Shown one piece after another: positions 1 to 12,900 of a stretch of DNA of 64,000 nucleotides. The notes under the pieces were generated by a model, which searched no databases, had not been told where the DNA came from, and was given only the letters and a program-made list of their open reading frames with translations. Origin of the DNA: Apium graveolens (Eukaryota > Streptophyta > Magnoliopsida > Apiales > Apiaceae); NCBI RefSeq assembly GCF_009905375.1, contig NC_133652.1, forward strand, positions 16,170,850-16,234,849, given 5' to 3'. The position numbers and the translations under genes were made by a program. Every line of letters begins with the position of its first letter. The stretch's first letter is position 1.

Positions 1-2328
1 CAAGTGTCCCATGCTGGATTGTCCTATATGTGTAATTTTTTAAGATTTTTTTCGAGAAATTGTAACCGGCAAAATAAGTTGAGAGCACACGTGAAGATCT
101 AGTGATTCGCATGGCTGTTGTTGGGTCTCCTGCACTCTGTACATATTAGACCATGATTATTAATATAGAAACCAAGTGTGTGTATAAAACTATAAATATA
201 GAAACTTAGTTGGAGTAGTCTACATAGGTAGTTAAATTAGCATATAAAACTGGAAACTGATGGGAAACATTAGACCCGGGAGCCGGGGCAGAGATGAGGA
301 GATTTTACATTTGTATAATTTCATACAATTCAGTTTCTTCAAACTCCCACAACAGGACGCTTAATTCATGGTGGTTGAACACCTGCACTTATCATTTAGC
401 ACTTTCCATTTCATGATAATTGATAATTATTTCATGCATTTCTGTGAATGAAGAGTTGGGCTAAAAGTGTAGTTTTCCATCATCGATAAGACCACAACTA
501 TGGGCTAGGAAGTTCCTTAAAGCCTTAAATCAATTTATTGGGCCTTAAAAGATGAAACTATTTTTCTGGAACATTTGCGCTGCAAACCATAACTAGGCCA
601 CGTGCTGGATTGTATTTGTAAAACACGATAGTTAATCCAATATATATTTGGCCGTGTGGGGTGTTGGTTCTATGGTTTTATTTTAATACTCGTTATTATG
701 GTTACTAGTCGGTAACACGTGTCAAGCACAGACCCGAAATTAAAAATTAATAGTATCATATTATTATTTGCATAAAATTTAAACTCATAAACTGTGCAAA
801 ATACAGATTTAAATATATATATAAAATATTTTTTAAATATATATTTAAAATAATCGAATTTAAGTGTAATTCTAAAATTTCACATTATAGTTCCAGTTAT
901 ACATGCACCTAATTATTTATTTATATAAATCTGACATGTTAACTTACTAATACAATTATTTTAAAGTAAATCAACGCTTGGATGTTCAACAACAAATAAA
1001 AATTTAAGAAAAATAAAATTTACAGAGAGTAAAAATTAATTTTTTTCAGTTGATATTTTATTACATAAAATTTTAAAAATAGTTGTATAATTTTCTAGTG
1101 AATACCAAGATTTGGAACCTAAACATGTTTTCGCTTATTAGTATAGATAATTGATAACACGTGCGAAACACGGGACCAAAACTAAAAATATTGAATTAAT
1201 ATTTGTAGAGAATTATTCATAATCCGTGCAAAACACGGATTAAAATTAATATATTAATATCAAATATTAAATGGGTACTTGCAAAAAATAGTTATGTAGT
1301 TAAATATTAAGATTTAATATTACTTAATTGTCGATAAAAAGTAATTTACAAATTAAAAGTAAATAGATGTTATTAAATTTAATTTAATATTACTAAATAT
1401 AATCTAAATACATGCCATAAATTTGTTACTGTTAAAATATGTTTTTTCAATTTAAAGTATATAAACGTTGTGATGGATATTAACAAATATGATCGTTAAA
1501 TCAATAGTTTTCGGTTTATAAGTTAATAAATGTTACCAAAGTCATTTGCTATTACTTAATTATTTTTAAAATAATACTACAGAAAATAAAATTTACAGAA
1601 AATATAAGTCAATTCGTGTTAATAGTTTATTTTGTAGTTGGTAGTTTTTCAAAATAAAAGTAAATATATGTTATTTTACTTAATTAAACGTAACTTAATA
1701 AATTTTTAATATAATTTACAAATCGTTTAAAAAATATTTTTATTTTATAAATTAAAAAGACGATTGGATGAAGACTAACTAAAAAGAAAATACAATTTAC
1801 AAAGAATAGAAGTGGAGTTGTGTTAAAAACAAAATTGATAGAGAATAAAAGTCAATTTATGTCAGGTAAGTACCAAAATTTGGTAATTTGGTATTTTGGT
1901 ACTTTTAGTACCAAATTATACATGATTTCGCTTATTACTAAAGAGTATAAATTGCCGTACCCGTGAATTGAAACATGGTAGTTTTAAACTCGACTCGATC
2001 AAATAAGTCGACTTGACTTATATTTGGTTTTAAATTCAAATGCAAATAATAAATCATTTGAGTTTGATAAAATATTCATTGATCGGAATTTTAATAAACT
2101 CGATTCGGACTCGACTCATTTAGCATAGATTCGACTTAATTTCGACATGAATGTAACTCTATACAAACTCGATAATATGATGACTTTATAAATTAATGAG
2201 TATCAAATTATTGATGTAGAAATATAAAGTTACATCTGGAATAAATCTGAAGAAATACATTTCTGAGCTTGTAATTAGAGTTGTTACTTTTATTTTTACG
2301 AACAATATATTTTATTTAAGGCAATAAA
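1..2328. other. AT-rich intergenic DNA with decayed Helitron-like ends
   Basis: No coding region is convincing here. Three places look like worn, reverse-oriented Helitron 3' ends, which would read CTAG followed by a short GC-rich hairpin. They lie at about 708-745 (actagtcggtaacacgtg), 1138-1180 (gataacacgtgcgaaacacg) and 1220-1240 (ccgtgcaaaacacggatt). They resemble the reverse complement of the intact 3' end at 16271-16296. No matching 5' ends could be found, so these are relics at best. The first 600 bases look like ordinary flanking DNA. Confidence 0.35.
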
Positions 2329-4429
2329 TCACTTCTCAATACATTCTTCTCGAATAGGAACAGACATCCCATCGAAAGCTCGATCTGGGAAAGAATATGA
2401 CATGCGAGCTAATTCATGTGCTACCATATTAGCAGATCGTTTAACAAAAAATAGTGACATTGTGTTTAGTCCCTCCAACATGTTTCGACAGCTGTGAATA
2501 ACATGTTCGTACGGTGACCTCATTGACACATTGCTCCTGATTGCTTGAATGGTTGTAAGGCAATCTAATTCCACCACAACCTTGCTCCATCCTCAATCCA
2601 GAATCCAACTAAGTGTCTCCTTTACTTCCAGAGCTTCACCCATATGAACTGATACCATGTGAAAATTGTTGCGTCCACTGAAATCTTCATATAATCAATA
2701 TGTGGTGCTACACAAATTTTCAACCCATCTCATTCAGCAAAGTAAGGATAACGAGGTTGTGTCGTATTCTTCTGAGGAAATTTCTTTCTCCAAATAAGAT
2801 CATTTATAGCTCTCCATCACGATCAACAAATTGTCGCAACTTCAGCTCTTTTCTCATTTTCACATACTTCTAAAAAAAATCCCATCATTGAAAAAAAGAG
2901 CTTTCATCATTATACTGTACCTGGGGTATAATTCGCTGCCAACATTGATTTACAAAATCATATTTACACAATATATGCTCCATTATTTCCTCCCTCAACC
3001 TACATATCTGATACAAAGAGTTTATAGATACATTTTTTTGCGTTAACAATACCATCGCAGGCAGGCAATTTGACAGGATTCTCCAAATAAAATTTAAAAC
3101 CTTTAACGGGGCTTTGATTCTCCAAGTCTTCCACCATGTTCTTATTTGATCCTCTTGTCTTCACATATTCTTTTGCTCCTGCAACAATCTGTATGCACTA
3201 CGAACTATGTATTGACCTGATGTCTCTTTGCCCCAGTACAATACATCCTCATTGTTAGTATCACTGAGAGGTATGCGTCTAATACTCTGTTGGTCACGGC
3301 TATTAAACATGTCCCTTAGAATTTTCTCATCCCAACCTCTGTAATCCATGGCCATTAGAGCACCAACTTTTCTATTTTCCATCCCTGAACATTCGAAGTT
3401 ATAAATGGATTACTATCATCAGGTAACCATGGTTGCCCGATAATATTCACTGAATTGCCTGATCCAATTTTCCATCTCATACCAGTTGAGATCACATGTT
3501 TTGCTTCCCATTTGCTACGCCAAATAAAACTAGGATTGCTTCCGATATCTACTTCCAAAAAACTATAATCCGGAAAAGAACGTGCCTTAAACATTTTGCT
3601 TACCAGACTGTTTGGATTTGTTATGAAACACCATCCCTGTTTCCCAAGCATAGCTATGTTAAAGTCTCTAAAAATTTTAAATCCCATCCCCCCACATGAT
3701 TTATGCATACTTAAACGTTCTTAGCTCATCCAGTGAATACTCCAACTGTCACTTTTCTTCGTTATCCACCAAAATATTGAAATAATTCTTTCAAAATCCT
3801 TTGTGATTTCTAGAGGCAACATGAATACACTCATCGCATATGTTGGCAGCGATTGTATTATTGCCTTCACCAAAACTTCTTTCCCTCCCTTCGAGATAAC
3901 TTTCCCATCCCAGCTTAAAGCTTTTCTTTTCACTTGATCCTTCAAAAATCCTAAAGTCGCTACCTTACTTCGTTATATCATGTTTGACAGTCCCAAGTAC
4001 TTACAATTTTCTCCTGCTTCCTCCATTTGAAACATGTCACAAACTTCTTGTCTTCTTTCCACATCCGTGTTCGTGCTAAATAAAATCGATGATTTTGATC
4101 TATTGACTTTTTATCCTAAAGCCCTCTCAAATTTTGCTAGTATGTCCATCATCTTCTGAGTTTCACTTTCACCAGCCTTATAGTATAAATTTGAATCATC
4201 GACAAATAGCTTATGTGTAATACTAGGAGACTGCTTGCACACCTTAACCCCTTGAATCAGTTTCCTACTTTCAAAATGATGAAGCATTGCTGGAAGCCCT
4301 TCTGCGCAGAGAATGAACAAGGAGATAGTGGGTCTCCTTGGCGAAGCCCTCGACTTGGCAAAATAGGTCTAATTTCTCTTCGAGCATGAACTATATTGTA
4401 TGAGACTATTGTGACGCAATGTAATATAG

Positions 4430-5393
4430 CTATATGGGGAAATGAAATAACTAGGAATTTTAGTGGAAAAATTAAGGCGTGCAAAGTAAAAATGAAACAG
4501 TTTAGAGGGCGGAGAGATGATATGTCCATGAAAAGATACTGAGAAGCCAAAACGGAGTTTACAAAATTCTTACATCAAAGAGAAATATTTTGGAGACAGA
4601 GGTCTAAGTAATTGTGGTTGCAAGCTGGAGACCGTAATAGCAAATATTTTCATAATTTTGCTTCTAATATGAGGAGAAATAATCAAATTATTAAGCTTAA
4701 GAATGAAGATGGTCAGTGGCTGGAATGGGATAATGGGCTCGCAGAGTTGATATCTGAACACTTTTTACAGCCACATGGGTGGATTGGCGGGAGGTGATAA
4801 GCTACATTCCCACTACTGTTACGAGATCTTAAACGACATGCTACTACAACGGGTTACAATAGAGGAGGTCAAACAAGCTCTCTTTCAAATAAATTTGGAT
4901 AAGGATCCTGGCCCTGACGGAATGACGTCGAGATTCTACTAGAAATATTGGCAGATTGTGGGTCGAGATATAGTGACTTTGGTGAGCAATTTTTTTAACA
5001 GTGGTATGATTTTGGAGGAGTTAAATAAGACAAATATTGTTCTGATTCCTAAGAAAAAATGCCCAATAGAGATTGGTGATTTAAGACCAATCTCGTTGTG
5101 TAACGTCTTAATAAAAATTGTGACCAAGGTGATTGCGAATAGACTTAAAGGAGTACTTGATCAGGTAATTCCAGAAAATCAAAGTTTGTTTATGTTTGGA
5201 CGTTTAATCTCGGATAATGTGATGATTGCTTATGAGGTGATGCACATGTTAAAAAAGGAAACAAAAGTGGAGAGATGCTTATGGCCTTAAAACTGGATAT
5301 GAGCAAGGCTTATGACCGGACTGAATGGTGCTATCTTAAGGTTATTCTCATTAAGATGGGATTTGATGAATGGTGGGTTCATTTTGACTGTAC
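4430..5393 (+). pseudogene. Inverted internal block of the LINE (first half of reverse transcriptase)
   Basis: This block reads on the plus strand inside an element that otherwise reads on the minus strand. It starts with the linker residues WGNEITRNF at about 4436 and continues through WLQAGDRNSKYFHNF (4612-). It then contains the reverse transcriptase fingers (IVLIPKK, DLRPISLCN, about 5030-5100) and the first catalytic motif LDMSKAYDR (about 5290-5320), ending at [10 protein letters not shown] (about 5385). Flipped back in place, both borders become continuous with the minus-strand halves: KIKMYS runs into WGNEIT, and WWVHF runs into ILHCVTIVSYN. So this is one element with an internal inversion, not two insertions. 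The left border lies in a small palindrome, atatagctatat, at about 4423-4434. Confidence 0.85.
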
Positions 5394-5586
5394 ATTTTAA
5401 TTTTCTGCAAAATATTACTTTCCTCTACACTTGTCCAGCCATCTCTAACAATTAATTCACACATCGGCTCAGTCATCCATGCATTTTTAAATTTTAAACT
5501 AAAACTGAGTATTCAGACTTGGGCTAATCTGCGGAATTATAAACATAGGACTATGATAACTGGAAGAACCTTCCGGTTTATAGAGC

Positions 5587-5651
5587 TTCGTCATAGGGAA
5601 CATGTTTAACCATTCCAAATTCGTCATAGGGAACATGTTTAATCATTTTAG
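5587..5651. repeat. In-frame 33-bp tandem duplication inside LINE endonuclease
   Basis: The sequence ttcgtcatagggaacatg occurs at 5587 and again at 5620, a 33-bp step. On the minus strand it duplicates the endonuclease segment NMFPMT, which LINE proteins have once. The step is eleven codons, so the frame was kept. Confidence 0.7.
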
Positions 5652-6001
5652 TGATTGCTTACATCTTCGTGACAAATTCATGAATCCGAATTTCATTCTT
5701 TCTTTTACATGAAATGTATACTATGAAACTACATTGAAATCCCTAGTGGGACACATTAAGGGATTGTCTAGGATTTCTTAAAAAATGTAACTTATTACTT
5801 AAAGTTCAAAAGTGTCGTATGGGAGATATGAACATCGTAACTTATAAGTTATGTAGGTGTTTGTATAATTTTACGTATAAGATAGTTATAATTTGATAAT
5901 GTGTTTGGTAAATTATAACTTATAACTTATAATTTTTTTGTAACAAAATAAAATGTAAATTACAAATTATATGAATTAATAATTTTTAATACATGAATCT
6001 A

Positions 6002-6230
6002 TCTATACTATTATATTAAAGACGAAACATTGAAAATTTGGTTGTTAATTTTCTAGTCATTAAATCCAGAACCGTTAGATATTTCATATTAAATTGGTGA
6101 GAACAGGTAAATATAATCCTAAAAATTATTATATTAAATTTTTGATAAAAAAAACTTTATAACGATTAATCGAATTTTAAAAATGAAAGTAATCGAATAT
6201 TTTGTAGAGGATTAATCGGGAATTTTGAAA
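6002..6230 (+). mobile_element. Helitron 5'-end fragment
   Basis: The first 40 bases, starting tctatactattatatt, closely match the 5' end of the complete Helitron at 15231. They begin with TC after an A, as Helitrons do. No hairpin plus CTAG end follows, so only the 5' part is present. The right limit is a guess. Confidence 0.5.
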
Positions 6231-8273
6231 GACTTGCTCCAGCTAACGGGAACAAGAAATAAATTAACAAATTGCAAAGAAATAAATTAACATATTGCAA
6301 CAGAGCAAGAAAAAAAAATAGAAAAAACATATGGCAAGCTAAGAAAATGAAAAACGTGGGTATAGGTTAAGCTTTTGTATTCAGAAAGGGGTGGGAGCGT
6401 AACTTGTGTCTCGACTCCCTTCTAATTTTTCGAGTTAAACGAAGTAATAAGTAAAAAATGTACCATTACACTAACTTTCTATTTTGCATCATAAATGAAA
6501 AAAATGATCATTTTCTTCTATTTGCCAAACAGTGGATTGAAATTGTAAAGGGGCTTAAAGCCCATTTAAGCAAAAAAGACCAGCCTCCCAAACATACACT
6601 AGCACAGAACCAACAAATAAGGCCTTTTTCTTCATGGGCCTCCTCAAGAAAAATACACTGACAATTGCATATGTGAATCGTGATCTACTCCAAGATAAGC
6701 ACAGTAGACATGTACACTTCGATTTCTTTAAATTAATAGGGTTCGGATTATTTAGAAAATAAATTATTTTATTGAGTTAATTATTTCTTCGAATATAAAA
6801 GCATATTTTATTTATTATATAAAAATTGAAAAAAATAATATTTAATAAAATTATTATTTTATCAATTATTAATTTATTGAAATTCAACTATAACTAGGGA
6901 TGGAAGAAATATATAGCATGTACTTTTACAAAATAAAGAAGTTATTGGGTCCCGTACTCCGTAGACAGTAGAGAACCTATTTATGAAATTATTTGAGTTT
7001 CCATTTACGTCTTCCTCATTCCTTTGCCGTTTTTTTCACACATGCATTTTAAGGCAATTCTTAAGTATATTTTTATAATTTATTTTTAATTTTTTTCTTT
7101 TTTGTACAATAATTTGAATATTATATTATTATTTAAAAGAAGAAAAATCAAAAGAAAAATTATACAACTAAATTTAAATAATAGTATTAAGTGTATACTG
7201 AACCTCCATTCCCAATATAAAAAATTGAGGAGGACAGAGGGAATATCACGTATGTGTGAAATTATTTTATATCGATGTAATTGTGCTTCATCTTTTTCTT
7301 CGAGTAGCGGAACCATGGAGGGTTATTTTGTCAAATTATGGTCCACATTATTTGACTATTTCACTCTTGACCCCCGAAATATACTGTACTAATCAGTTTG
7401 GATAATTCTCGTTAAACACCACAAAATATTTCACCAGAAATGTAGTCTCCGTGTCATGATTGAAGATGATAGGGGAACATTTTAAAATTGTTGTTTTAAA
7501 ACTGACATTATGCTCCTTAAATAAAACTGCACTGTTATATAACTGATTGAAGTTATTCTCCACCAACCTAATATTTATACTACCTCTATTTTTTATGTTA
7601 TTTGACCTTTTTGTATATAATTTTAAATTTTTTTATTATATAGATAAATAATATTTTTAAAATTTATTTTTATAAAGTAAAATTTTAATTATATATTTTT
7701 ATTCACAAAAATAAAAAGTTAAAATATTATTACGATACTAAATTAGTTGAAAGTTACAAAAGAATGATATTTGAAGAAATACTAAATTAGATGAAAATAA
7801 CGGAAAAAGATATTAAACGGTTAATTGTTTATAGAATTGTATTAATTATACATGTTCCAGTAAATTATGTGAATATAAATTTTGTGAGATTCAAATTGAG
7901 TCTTAATCTTATTTAGCAAAAACAATTAACTCCTAATCTTATATTTGATTGATATTAAAACTTATTCAATTCAATAAAAGAGTCGGAGGAGGCGAAGAAG
8001 GTATTCATGACTTGGTCATGTCACGGGTGAACCAGTTGGAAGATAAGCATCATCGCATTAGCATAACATACAACTTGGGGTCACAAACAATCACATGGTG
8101 AGTAAGGCATAGGTTATATATTTATTTATTTATTTGAAAACCGAGTAACGCATTGTTTATTTTGTCAATTTTTTATTTACCGACAATTTGCATTTTCATG
8201 ACAACTTTTTAGTTTCCTGAAAATTAAAATGTACTAACATGAACGGGTAAACATGTGCATAAACTTAATTTAC

Positions 8274-8503
8274 TACTCCTCTGTTTTTTAATATTTGATA
8301 CTTTTACGTTTGGCACAAATTTTTAAATAATTTGATTGTATAGTTACAATTAATATTTTTAAATTTTCTTATTTCAAATAAAAGTATATAATCAAAATAT
8401 TAATTTATAAAAAATTTAAAAAAATACTAATTCTAGCCATCGGATTAAATCGCACAAACATGTATGCCAAAAATTAAAATGTCAAACATTGGTCCCGGGG
8501 ATA
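8274..8503. mobile_element. Stowaway-like MITE, degenerate
   Basis: It starts TACTCCTCTGTTTTTTAATA and ends near ggtcccggggata. The two ends are imperfect inverted repeats (ttaatatttgatacttttac against aaaattaaaatgtcaaacatt). The length of about 230 bp, the TA at the left border and the high AT content fit a worn Stowaway element with Tc1/mariner-type ends. It has no coding capacity. Confidence 0.45.
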
Positions 8504-8559
8504 ATTAAGCACTCTAGCAAAAAATTTGACGCGGCGATGATTGATAGTAAATTGATTCA

Positions 8560-8860
8560 GACTTTATTTGAGATTAGTGTTAAAATTTGCTGTTTTGTTA
8601 GAAAAATTACGGATGAAAAATGTGATGTTGAAAAAAATTAGATAGCTGTTTAATAATATTTTTAATTTGTGTATGTTGTGATGTAAAATATTAAAAAAAG
8701 TAATATTTTTTTATGGCGAAATCACTTCCCGTAAAAGCTGAAAATTATGGGAGGTCTTTGTTTTTTTAAAAAATAATTTTTTAATTTTACAAAACAGTTT
8801 TTAACTATTTTTTATTAAAAATATGTTGTTGCCGTAACTAACAACAATACCAAACATTAT
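8560..8860. repeat. Dispersed repeat of unknown family, copy 1
   Basis: About 300 bp share ordered similarity with 51960-52265. Both contain a ttagat-a/g-rich block followed by gctgtttaataatattttt or a close variant, a gatg/tggcgaaa/c block, and a final accgaac/accaaac block. Ends and target duplications are not clear, so the family cannot be named. Confidence 0.4.
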
Positions 8861-9812
8861 TTCGGTCTTTAAAGAGGAAAATAGGGTGGGAACGATATGG
8901 TTGATGTTTGACCTCAATACTACATGATTTGTGGGCACGTCGGACCTAGTTTATCAACTTCAACTATCGCTGTACCGGTGATATAAATTAGTAAATTCAG
9001 TTTTAAAGGATAGTGTTTTTTTTAAAAAAGAACAGGAGCAAAATATCCTAATAAAAATATCGTATAGGACACAAATTATATATAATTTGTATAATTTTAA
9101 TTTTTTAATATTTAAAAAAATGTAAAAGATACAAAAAGAAAATGTAAAATAAATAAATTTTTTGGTGCAAATATAAAATAAATAGATAAAAACGAGGAAA
9201 ATTGATACACGTGTTCAAGACGTCACGAGCATGACTATATATATAGTATGGTATCATCCATGACATATTAGCAGAATTTTGTAACCCGAATAATCAGTGT
9301 GTAAGAAGGGGGTGGAGTTTACTATTTGCAGTGTAAAACTTGGAAACATGATGAAGTGTAAAGTGAGAAAATTTATCGAATATTTTAAAAATCTTTTTTT
9401 AAATGTATATTATACTCCTAGTCCCACTACAAATTCGTATATATCGTGGACAGATAGATATTGTGCCATTAAATCGGTGAAAAAAAGATACAATAATGAT
9501 GAAGATTATGACTAGTTAAACGGAGATATAAAATGGAAAGTAGTCGTAGTTGGAAGGTTCCAAATACTTGAACAATACCGCAATTTAAGCAACAATAAAT
9601 TCCTATTCTTTCCTTTTTATTAAGTTTGTTAAATAATTTCAACTGTCTTCTTCATTCACTCCGTTTACTTTCTTGACTTTATTTTTCACTTCCCATTAAT
9701 CACGCCCTGTCTCTCTTTCTCTGCCTTTTCATAATTATACAAGTATCATACCAACTACTTGTACTGCTACTAAAACTCAATCTCAATCTTCCATTACCAA
9801 ACAACATCAAAA

Positions 9813-9904
9813 ATGATGATAATCATGATTGGCTTCTCCTTCTCCTTTCTCCTCCTCTCCATCTCTCTCCCTTACTCTCTCTCCTCCTCTCCCACTTACG
9901 GTAA

Positions 9905-9938
<34 letters not shown>

Positions 9939-12900
9939 CCTCTATCTCTCCCTCTATCTCTCTCTCTCTCTTCTACAATTGAATGTATGTGTGTAATTAT
10001 ATCTGACTGTTTTGTTGACTCAGATAAAGCGTTTCACATTGACTGTGGAGGTACAACTCAATCAACCGACAAATTCAACACTACTTGGCTCGCTGACCGG
10101 TATTTCTCCGCTGGAGCTACTGGTTTAGTCTCCGAACCGCTCCGATTCCAGAATCTTCACGAAAAAACGGTTCGATTCTTTCCGATTAGTTCCGGTAAGA
10201 AGAATTGCTACACTATACCTAATTTACCGCACGGTTCTCGTTTTTATATACGCACATTCACTGTATATGATAATTACGACGGCAAGTCACATTCACCGTC
10301 TTTCGAAGTTTCGGTTGAAGGAACTTTAGTGTTTAGCTGGCATTCGCCTTGGCCGGAAGACGTTAGTCGTTCCGGTGCGTATTCGGATCTGATTGCATTT
10401 ATATCCGATGGCGAAGCGGATGTTTGTTTTTACAGTATTGCTACTGATCCACCTGTGATTGCGTCACTTGAGCTTGTTCAGATTGATGCAGCTGCTTATG
10501 ATGCTGCTTCGATTGGAAATAGTTCGATTTTAGTGAATTACGGGAGGTTGACATCTGGTTCAGGTCAATGGGGACCGGGATTTAGTAATGACACTGATTT
10601 GTTCTTTAGGTCATGGCAATCGGATGCTGAATTTAGGTCGGAGAATTCGGTTAATATTAAGTCGGTTTCGGCTGTGAAGAGAGTGATTAATACGGACCGG
10701 AGTCCGAATTTTTTCCCAGAGAAATTGTATTCCACTGCGGTGGTGGCGAAGGGGAAGGGTGGATTGGAGTATGAATTGCAGGTGGATGCGAAGATGGATT
10801 ATTTGTTGTGGTTTCATTTTGCAGAGATTGATGTTAGTGTGAATAGTGCTGGGAAGAGAGTGTTTGATATAGTAGTGAATGAAATTAATGTGACTAGGAT
10901 TGATATTTACAAAGAGGTAGGGGGTTTTGCAGCTTATGATTGGCACTATGTTGTGAAGAATTTGAGTGATACTGTTCTGAGTGTGAAGCTTGTTCCTGTT
11001 GTTGGTTCACCTTTAATTTGCGGGGTAGAGAATTATGCAATTGTTCCAGCTGATCTCAAGACTGTTTCTGATCAAGGTAATACTATGCATGGGTATGTCG
11101 ATATTTGTTCTGTAGTTTATGTTATCCACAACTTACCTGCAGGTTGCAGGGGAGTTGTTTGGATTGTCAGATAAATTAGAAATGATAGGATTGGCACTTG
11201 TAATTTTGGAAAATCATATTTAGAAATTTGACTGTGATGGTTCTGCACTAGTCCAGCTTTTAATTTTAGAAATTTAGATATTTTAAATATAGACATATAT
11301 TCTTTTTATACATGTGTTTTCTAATTGTTGTCTCACATTTGCAGTTATTGCAATGAGGGCACTAAAGGAGTCGCTCAAGGTTCCAGACAGGATGGGTTGG
11401 AATGGTGATCCTTGTGCTCCCACTTCTTGGGATGCCTGGGAAGGTGTTACTTGCCATTCCAATAAAGGTGAATCTGCACTTGTGGTCTCTCAAATGTAAG
11501 TAGTACTGTCTTGTACTAAATGCTATTTTAACACCTGGATAAAAGTGTATGAATGTATCATCAAATCTTGCTAATTTTAAAGCTTGATGTTTCCCTTTCC
11601 AGGGGAATTAATTAATTAAGACTTTGTAATTCATGATAAGGCAGTTAGTAAAAACTCAAGTCAACACTTACTTCAGTATATATAATCAAATATCTTCACT
11701 TTTCTTTGGTCCCACAGCTTTTCTCTGATATTCATTTACATAAAGTTGGATGCTGTGAATTTTCTTTGATATTCAAACCTTGATTTAACGGTAGTTTTAG
11801 TTTTATAGGCTGATAAAGTGTAACATTAGGTGACTGATGTACAATGCATATTTTCTTTTTGCAATTCTGTTTCAGAGACCTTGGGAGTCAGGGTTTGAAG
11901 GGTTATATATCCGAGGAAATCAGTTTGTTATCAAATTTGGTAAGCTTGTAAGTATCATCCTTTGATTTCCTTTGTCACTGAACTCAGTTCTGTTTATTCA
12001 TTGTTGTCTTGACTATTTTGTACTGTATTTCGCCGAAGTTGCATGGTGGGGTAAGTCAGAATTGCTTGAAATGCATATGGTATTTTGTGTTCTTACATGT
12101 GAAATTTGATTGGGACTTCTTGATGCTCTGGCCTTTGGGTTTCTTAAAGTTCAAGGCATATCTAAACTTTTTATCTTTTTATATTTAACGAGAAAAGGCC
12201 AGTAACATATTTTATGATATTAAGATGTAATACAGGGTGCAAGATTCTCCTATGAGTTAGAAAATCACCAGATCGGCTCTTAAGTTCTTTATGTAGCACT
12301 TCGTGAAGATATTTTAGTACCTTGATCATTAGATTTACATGAATAAGAACAGTGTTGTTAAAGGCGCGCCGAGGCGCACGAGGCGCAGCGAGGCGCACTA
12401 TTAGCGCATAGTTCTTACTGAGGCGCAACGCCTTCAATAATGCGCGCGCCTGACCCCTGAGGCGCGAGGCGCAGCGAGGCGCGACGAGGCGCAAAAAACA
12501 GTAAAAATAGTAAAAAACAGTCCTAAAACCCATACTTTTTTAAGCCTATAAGTGTTTAGAAATTCATGTTATCAATAATAACAAAAGTGAAGATATATCC
12601 TTACATAGACATGAATCATTTACTTCTTTTCTACTCAGTAAAGCATTGTGTGTATTATGTATATATATAGTGTAAATAAATAAATATATATATATATATA
12701 TTGGGTGTGTATACAAATATATATATATAGTGTATATTCTTACAGCTGTAGTGTTATACATACTAATATACCATGTATTTACTTGTTCTTTTGTGTTTCC
12801 GGCTACATACTAATATATATGTATGAATTTACACTGTAAAGGAGCAATGGCTACCAAAAAAAGTGAATAGTAAAAAAATTAATCCAACATGGAAGTTCCT

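Larger units (their letters stand above)
2329..5790 (-). pseudogene. 5'-truncated LINE (non-LTR) retrotransposon ORF2
   Basis: This is a dead plant L1-type element read on the minus strand. From high to low coordinates it holds the end of the endonuclease domain (about 5770-5545, with the SDH box mutated to SYHSP at about 5545), a linker (about 5540-5395), an inverted block (entered separately), and the second half of the reverse transcriptase. That half has LRQGDPLSP at about 4330 and the catalytic box as FVDD at about 4190. Then come the C-terminal region (3945-3161), a zinc-binding segment (about 3130-2900) and an RNase H-like domain ending at a stop at 2329. Several frameshifts and stops make it non-functional. 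I could not find a clear poly-A tail or target duplication. Upstream of 5790 the similarity fades, as expected for 5' truncation. Confidence 0.88.
5791..9812. other. AT-rich intergenic region upstream of the receptor-like gene
   Basis: Apart from the mobile fragments entered separately (6002, 8274, 8560) I see no gene. Short ORFs at 6458-6661, 7086-7392 and 9297-9515 have no recognisable domain and overlap low-complexity sequence. A G-box-like CACGTG lies near 9209, and a pyrimidine-rich stretch at about 9700-9800 precedes the ATG at 9813. The last few hundred bases probably contain the promoter and 5' UTR of that gene, but no TATA box stands out. Confidence 0.5.

Noticed and set aside
4430..5790. 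5' inversion by twin priming in the LINE
   Set aside because: Sense-strand LINE sequence (linker and endonuclease) continues upstream of the inverted block, so the inversion is internal, not at the 5' end.
7086..7392. Overlapping ORFs of 76 and 96 residues
   Set aside because: Both lie in AT-rich low-complexity DNA, overlap on opposite strands and show no domain.
9813..11174. A 453-residue single-exon protein
   Set aside because: It runs through the frame-neutral intron 1 and past the donor at 11077. The spliced nine-exon model explains the family features better.
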